Of a stretch of 46,016 nucleotides of DNA, positions 42,190 through 46,016 are shown piece by piece. The stretch spans positions 34,524-80,539 of the forward strand of contig PKUV01000155.1 in NCBI GenBank assembly GCA_003131315.1, written 5' to 3'. The notes beneath the pieces were generated by a model, which ran no database searches, was not told the origin of the DNA, and saw nothing but the letters and a program-made list of their open reading frames with translations. Made by a program: the position numbers and the translations under genes. The DNA comes from Acidobacteriaceae bacterium (GTDB lineage: Bacteria > Acidobacteriota > Terriglobia > Terriglobales > Acidobacteriaceae). Positions within the stretch are counted from its first letter, which is position 1. Each line of letters begins with the position of its first letter.

Positions 42190-43851
42190 TCAGCGAACCG
42201 ACCCGGTCGTGAGACGCTTCGGCCCGGCCTCGAGTATGTGCTCCGGGCACTCGGCCATCATCAGCTTGAAGTTTTCGATGAAGCGGGCCGCAAGCGCATC
42301 GCACTTGTCAAAATACCGATCCCGGCTAGGCCAGGTATTCGCCGGATCCAGGATCTGCGACGGCACTCCCTCGCATTGGACCGGCACATCGAAGCCAAAA
42401 ACCGGATCTTTCTGGTACGCCACCTTGAGCAGTGAGCCGCTGAGCGCCGCATTGAGCAGCGCGCGGGTGTGATGGATGCTGATGCGCTTGCCAACGCCAA
42501 ACGGTCCGCCAGTCCAGCCGGTGTTCACCAGCCACACGTGCGCGCCGTGCTTTTGGATCTTTTTCTTCAGCAGCTCCGCGTAGGCCAGTGGGTGATGCAC
42601 CATGAACGGGGCACCGAAGCACGTGCTGAAGGTCATCTCGGGCTCCACGCCAAGCCCGATCTCGGTGCCGGCAATCTTGCTGGTGTAGCCGGAAATGAAA
42701 TGGTAGATCGCCTGATCCGGGCTGAGCTTGGAGATGGGCGGCATCACGCCTGAGGCATCGCAGGTAAGGAAAATGACGTTCCGCGGGTGCCCGGCGCGCT
42801 TCTCCGGCAGGTGATTCGCGATGTAGGAAAGCGGATAGGCCGCCCGCGTGTTCTCCGTCACGGTGTCGTCGTCCAAATCCAGCCGCCGCGAGAGGTGATC
42901 AAAGGTGACGTTTTCCAGAACGGTTCCAAACTGCTGCGTGCAAGCATGAATCTGCGGCTCGGCCTCTGGCGAAAGACGGATCACCTTGGCATAGCAGCCA
43001 TCTTCGAAGTTGAACACTCCATTGTCGCTCCAGCCATGTTCGTCGTCGCCGATCAGCCGCCGCTTGGGGTCGGCGGAAAGCGTCGTCTTGCCGGTGCCCG
43101 AAAGTCCAAAGAAAATTGCGACATCGCCATCGGCGCCGACGTTGGCCGAGCAGTGCATGGAGAGCACGCCTTGCAGCGGCAACAAAAAATTCAGGACCGT
43201 AAATATGGTCTTCTTGATTTCCCCGGCGTAGCTGGTGCCACCGATGATGGCCAGCCGTTCCCGGAAATTGATAATGATGAACGTTTCCGAACGCGTGCCG
43301 TCCACCATGGGGGAGGCCTGAAACGAGGGCGCCGCGATCACGGTGAATTCGGGCATATGCCGCTGGAGTGCGTCTTGACCCCGAATCTTCAGGAACATGG
43401 TGCGCGCAAACAAACTGTGCCACGCCTTTTGCGTGATGATGCGGATGGGGAGGCTGTACTCCGGGTCGGCCCCCGCGAAGCAGTCCTGCACGAAAACATC
43501 GCGCCCCTGCAAATAGCCCTGCAGGCGCGCCAGCAGCGCGCTGAAATTCTCGCTGGTGACTGGCCGGTTGTACTGGCCCCACCAGATCTTCTCCTCGGTG
43601 GATTGCTCGCGTACCACGAACTTGTCGGCCGCGGCGCGCGCGGTGTGTTTGCCGGTGTTCACCACCAGTGGTCCAAGGTGCGAGAGACTGCCCTCGGAAC
43701 GGAAAATGCTCTCCTCATAAAGCGCCGGCGTGGGCAAATTCCAGTAGGCACGCCGCAGATTTACCAGCCCATGGTTGGCGAGGCCGTAGGCACTGGCCAG
43801 CTTCCCTGCCTCTTTTACAGCGGGAGATTGCACGTCGAGGTAGATGTTCAT
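42190..43851 (-). CDS. pckA: ATP-dependent phosphoenolpyruvate carboxykinase
   Basis: A 553-residue cytosolic enzyme converting oxaloacetate and ATP to PEP, CO2 and ADP, the entry step of gluconeogenesis. GLSGTGKTTLSA (249-260) is the P-loop, IGDDEHGWSDNGVFNFEDGCYAK is the metal-binding kinase-2 region, and NTGWTGGPFGVGKRISI is near the active site. The length is slightly above the usual ~530-540. The start at 43851 is fixed by the family N-terminus and by the ATGA overlap with the aminotransferase stop; the open frame extends to 44496 only as a shadow. Coupled translation with an aspartate aminotransferase suggests a joint aspartate-to-PEP route. Confidence 0.96.
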   Translation of the reverse strand: MNIYLDVQSPAVKEAGKLASAYGLANHGLVNLRRAYWNLPTPALYEESIFRSEGSLSHLGPLVVNTGKHTARAAADKFVVREQSTEEKIWWGQYNRPVTSENFSALLARLQGYLQGRDVFVQDCFAGADPEYSLPIRIITQKAWHSLFARTMFLKIRGQDALQRHMPEFTVIAAPSFQASPMVDGTRSETFIIINFRERLAIIGGTSYAGEIKKTIFTVLNFLLPLQGVLSMHCSANVGADGDVAIFFGLSGTGKTTLSADPKRRLIGDDEHGWSDNGVFNFEDGCYAKVIRLSPEAEPQIHACTQQFGTVLENVTFDHLSRRLDLDDDTVTENTRAAYPLSYIANHLPEKRAGHPRNVIFLTCDASGVMPPISKLSPDQAIYHFISGYTSKIAGTEIGLGVEPEMTFSTCFGAPFMVHHPLAYAELLKKKIQKHGAHVWLVNTGWTGGPFGVGKRISIHHTRALLNAALSGSLLKVAYQKDPVFGFDVPVQCEGVPSQILDPANTWPSRDRYFDKCDALAARFIENFKLMMAECPEHILEAGPKRLTTGSVR

Positions 43852-45065
43852 AGCCAATCCCTCACAAGTTTGCGGTCGCCGAGATAGAGTTCGTTGGCCG
43901 AATTCGGATCGAGCGCCCACTTGATGCGATCCAGGCCCTCGGTGACATCGCGGATGGTGCCGCAGTAACTCAGCCTCAGATGCCCCTCGAAGCCGAATTC
44001 CTTGCCCGGCACCGTGACCACCCGCACTTTCTCGAGCAGGAAATTGGAGAGCTTCTGCGAATCCTTCATGTATGCGCTGAAATCCGGGAAGCAGTAGAAG
44101 GTGCCTTCCGGCTTGTGAACTTTGACGCCGTCGAAAGCTTTCAAGCGCTCCATCATCACGTTCCGGTTGTTCTCCAGCGTGACCCGCAGGCTCTCGACCG
44201 ACGATTGCACGCCGTTGAGAGCGCCCACGGCGGCCCACTGCCCTGGGGAAGAAGGTCCGGAGGTCTGTTGCGACTGGATGGTCGCCATGGCCTCGATCAG
44301 CGGCTGATTCGCGATCGCCCAACCGATGCGGAACCCGGTCATGGCATACATCTTCGATACCCCGTTGATCACCACCAGCTTCGATTGCTCGAGCGGCACT
44401 TTCATGAAGTCGTAGCCGATGGCCGCGCTCTTGCCGTCGAACACCAGCCGGTTGTAGATGTCGTCCAGAATGAGATAAATGCTCCGCTTCTCGCAAAACT
44501 CGACCATCTCCTGGACGAAATCTCTGGAGTACATGGCACCCGAAGGGTTATTGGGGCTGTTCAGAACGATGGCCTTGGTGTAGGAACCGCACGCCTCCGC
44601 GATTTCTTTGCCAGTTGGGAAAAACGTTCCGTCCTCCGCAGTGACCGGCACCGGAACACCGCCCGCGAGCTTCACCATCTCCGGATAGCTCACCCAGTAG
44701 GGAGCCGGGAAAATCACTTCTTCCTTCGGATCCAGGATGGCGTGCAGCAGCACCATCAGTGCCTGCTTAGCGCCGCCCGAAGCGATCACGTTGTTTGCCG
44801 ACACAATCTTCTTGTAGTGCTCTTCGGTATAGCGAATGATGGCTTTCTTCAGTGCAGGAATCCCGTCGGGCGCCGTGTACCGGATTTCTCCGGTGTTCAG
44901 CAGTGCCGCGCAGTTGATCACTGCATCCATGGGGGCCTTACTCTTGGGTTCGCCGCCTCCCAGGTGAATGATGGGCTCTCCTTTGTCGCGGAGCAGAGCC
45001 GCGGTTTCATTCAGCTTGAGAGTCGCCGACTCCCGGATGGACCGGGCAAGCTGACTAAGACTCAT
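43848..45065 (-). CDS. Aspartate aminotransferase (class I, PLP-dependent)
   Basis: A 405-residue cytosolic enzyme of the AspC/AAT subgroup Ib. It has NSPNNPSGAMYS (about 169-180) for cofactor contact, LILDDIYNRLVF with the PLP-ring aspartate, and VSKMYAMTGFRIGW with the Schiff-base Lys238. It interconverts aspartate with 2-oxoglutarate and oxaloacetate with glutamate; other keto acids are possible. The ATG at 45065 follows GGAAGGAAATAAACGTC; the frame is open to 45155 but that part is not family-like. The stop overlaps the pckA start. Confidence 0.93.
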   Translation of the reverse strand: MSLSQLARSIRESATLKLNETAALLRDKGEPIIHLGGGEPKSKAPMDAVINCAALLNTGEIRYTAPDGIPALKKAIIRYTEEHYKKIVSANNVIASGGAKQALMVLLHAILDPKEEVIFPAPYWVSYPEMVKLAGGVPVPVTAEDGTFFPTGKEIAEACGSYTKAIVLNSPNNPSGAMYSRDFVQEMVEFCEKRSIYLILDDIYNRLVFDGKSAAIGYDFMKVPLEQSKLVVINGVSKMYAMTGFRIGWAIANQPLIEAMATIQSQQTSGPSSPGQWAAVGALNGVQSSVESLRVTLENNRNVMMERLKAFDGVKVHKPEGTFYCFPDFSAYMKDSQKLSNFLLEKVRVVTVPGKEFGFEGHLRLSYCGTIRDVTEGLDRIKWALDPNSANELYLGDRKLVRDWL

Positions 45066-45388
45066 GACGTTTATTTCCTTCCTTGGGTATATTAAATTAA
45101 AGGCTTTCCACCTTGTCGTGGTTGTCATCACATCCCTGCGTGACCCCCGTACCATACACTGAACCTCTCAGCAGGGATAATTTGCGCAACGGTCGGGCCC
45201 CGCGCGGACGACTTCGAAGGCAAGGACAATCATGAAGCGCAAATTCAAGAGTAATGGGGCAAGCCGTCACGTGAGACCTGCCAGGGCGAAGAGACTCTTA
45301 TTGAGACTCATCAAGAGTGCCCCAATTGCAGGGATTGATGAAGAGCCTGTTATCCTATGCAGTTATTGGAGACGCAAAGGAGTCCCAG
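45066..45388. other. Intergenic region between divergent aminotransferase and S53 genes
   Basis: The open frame at 45232 on the plus strand is Arg/Lys-rich and overlaps the protease start in another frame. The region must hold the promoters of both genes, but I cannot fix them. AAAGGAG at 45377-45383 is the ribosome binding site of the S53 gene. Confidence 0.5.
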
Positions 45389-45931
45389 GTGAAATGGACA
45401 ACGTTGGTACTGATCCTGGGGAGCGCGCTATGGGTCCCCGCCACTGCCCAGAACCTGGCAACGCCGCTTATTACTCAGCCAATTGATGAAACGAGGCTGG
45501 TTAAGCTTCACGGCAGTGTGCATCCGCTGGCGCAGGCTCGCTACGACCGCGGCGCGGTCCCCGATTCTTTTCCCGCCGAGCGCGTGCTTCTGTTACTAAG
45601 TCGCCCGGCACATCGGGAAACCGCGCTTCGGGAATTCTTGAGTGAGGTCCATCAGCGTGGCTCAGCCAGCTATCACCAATGGCTGACGCCGCCGGAGTAT
45701 GGGCAGCAGTTCGGCCCCGCTGACTCCGATATTCAAACAGCGGAAAGTTGGCTGAGGTCGCAGGGTTTCAACGTTTCAAGGGTCACGAAGAGCAAGCAAT
45801 TCATCGAGTTCTCTGGGACGGCTGGCCAGCTGCGCAAAGCCTTCCATACGGAGATTCATCAATACAACGTTCAGGGTGAAACGCATTACGCGAACGCCAG
45901 CGAGATTAGAGCACTTTCACCGATAGTGTAA
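45389..45931 (+). CDS. S53 (sedolisin/kumamolisin) protease propeptide, truncated
   Basis: A 180-residue remnant. It starts at GTG (45389) after AAAGGAG, with a signal peptide (WTTLVLILGSALWVPATAQ), then the pro-kumamolisin activation domain: SASYHQWLTPPEYGQQFGPADSDIQTAESWL, split here as SYHQWLTPPEYGQQFGP and DIQTAESWLRSQGFNV, plus FIEFSGTAGQLRKAFHTEIH and ETHYANASEIRAL. The family then continues into a catalytic Ser-Glu-Asp domain of several hundred residues. Here the frame stops just after LSPIV, 35 bases before a transposase start, so the gene was probably split by an insertion sequence. The protease is inactive unless the remainder lies beyond the window and is rejoined. Confidence 0.82.
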   Translation: MKWTTLVLILGSALWVPATAQNLATPLITQPIDETRLVKLHGSVHPLAQARYDRGAVPDSFPAERVLLLLSRPAHRETALREFLSEVHQRGSASYHQWLTPPEYGQQFGPADSDIQTAESWLRSQGFNVSRVTKSKQFIEFSGTAGQLRKAFHTEIHQYNVQGETHYANASEIRALSPIV

Positions 45932-45966
45932 GCTAGACATGGCGAAACTCCGGCGACGCGAGAGAG

Positions 45967-46016
45967 ATGGCGCGAGCCTACGATGATGATTTGAGGCGGA
46001 AGTTTTTGGCGGCCCA
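45967..46016 (+). CDS. Start of an IS630-type transposase (partial, runs off the window)
   Basis: The last 50 bases encode MARAYDDDLRRKFLAA, the characteristic N-terminus of the IS630 transposase family (first helix of the DNA-binding domain). AGAGAG lies just before the ATG. The left terminal repeat should lie within about 45920-45966. IS630 elements insert at TA; several TA dinucleotides occur near the broken S53 frame, and I cannot tell which is the junction. Confidence 0.72.
   Translation, partial: MARAYDDDLRRKFLAA

Noticed and set aside
43852-44496. Upstream extension of the PEP carboxykinase frame by 215 codons
   Set aside because: The extension overlaps the aminotransferase gene in another frame and reads as Arg/His-rich shadow; the family N-terminus starts at 43851.

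Overview
The window looks like a chromosomal segment of an Acidobacteriota bacterium (Koribacter/Terriglobia type). The grounds are two Oar-like TonB-dependent receptors with an N-terminal carboxypeptidase-regulatory-like domain and no SusD partner, a secreted glycosidase cluster, a DUF6125 protein, a sedolisin (S53) propeptide, and moderately high GC. The assignment is inference from family content; there is no rRNA marker in the window.

Layout. (1) 1-7060: a zinc-free quinone oxidoreductase (+), then, across a shared bidirectional terminator, a five-gene minus-strand operon for a Tat-exported PaoABC-like molybdenum hydroxylase with its own membrane cytochrome b and an unrecognised helical protein. 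(2) 7474-22997: an accessory island bounded by two direct copies of an ~807-bp repeat. Each copy carries a 91-aa plasmid/ICE-type protein and a 5'-truncated DUF932 gene. Inside are a DUF6125 protein, a rhodanese, a YbhFSR/YbhG-like efflux ABC pump with its TolC-type outer-membrane channel, and an arsenic operon (GcvH-like lipoyl protein, two DGC-type metal-binding proteins, OsmC, CxxC thioredoxin-fold protein, ArsR, Acr3, chimeric ArsC). A divergent intact thioredoxin-type ArsC is followed by a frameshifted lipoprotein gene. (3) 23449-41262: a ~16.7-kb co-directional glycan-use operon, with two TonB receptors enclosing four secreted glycosidase-like proteins, an MFS sugar importer, a double-SIS sugar-phosphate isomerase/deaminase and a ROK kinase. 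A divergent GntR/UTRA regulator sits at its head. (4) 41430-41788: a graveyard of mobile-element genes, namely a twice-frameshifted DNA methyltransferase and a third relic of the same DUF932 gene. (5) 42190-46016: an aspartate aminotransferase/PEP carboxykinase overlapping pair, then an S53 protease gene cut short where an IS630-type transposase begins at the window edge.

Functionally, the island couples arsenic export and reduction to an unusual set of thiol/metal-handling proteins and a large efflux pump. The glycan operon links outer-membrane uptake, periplasmic cleavage, import and phosphorylation of what may be an amino sugar. The best candidate for an undescribed system is the lipoyl-DGC-DGC-OsmC-thioredoxin module at 18571-20907, joined to arsR-acr3.
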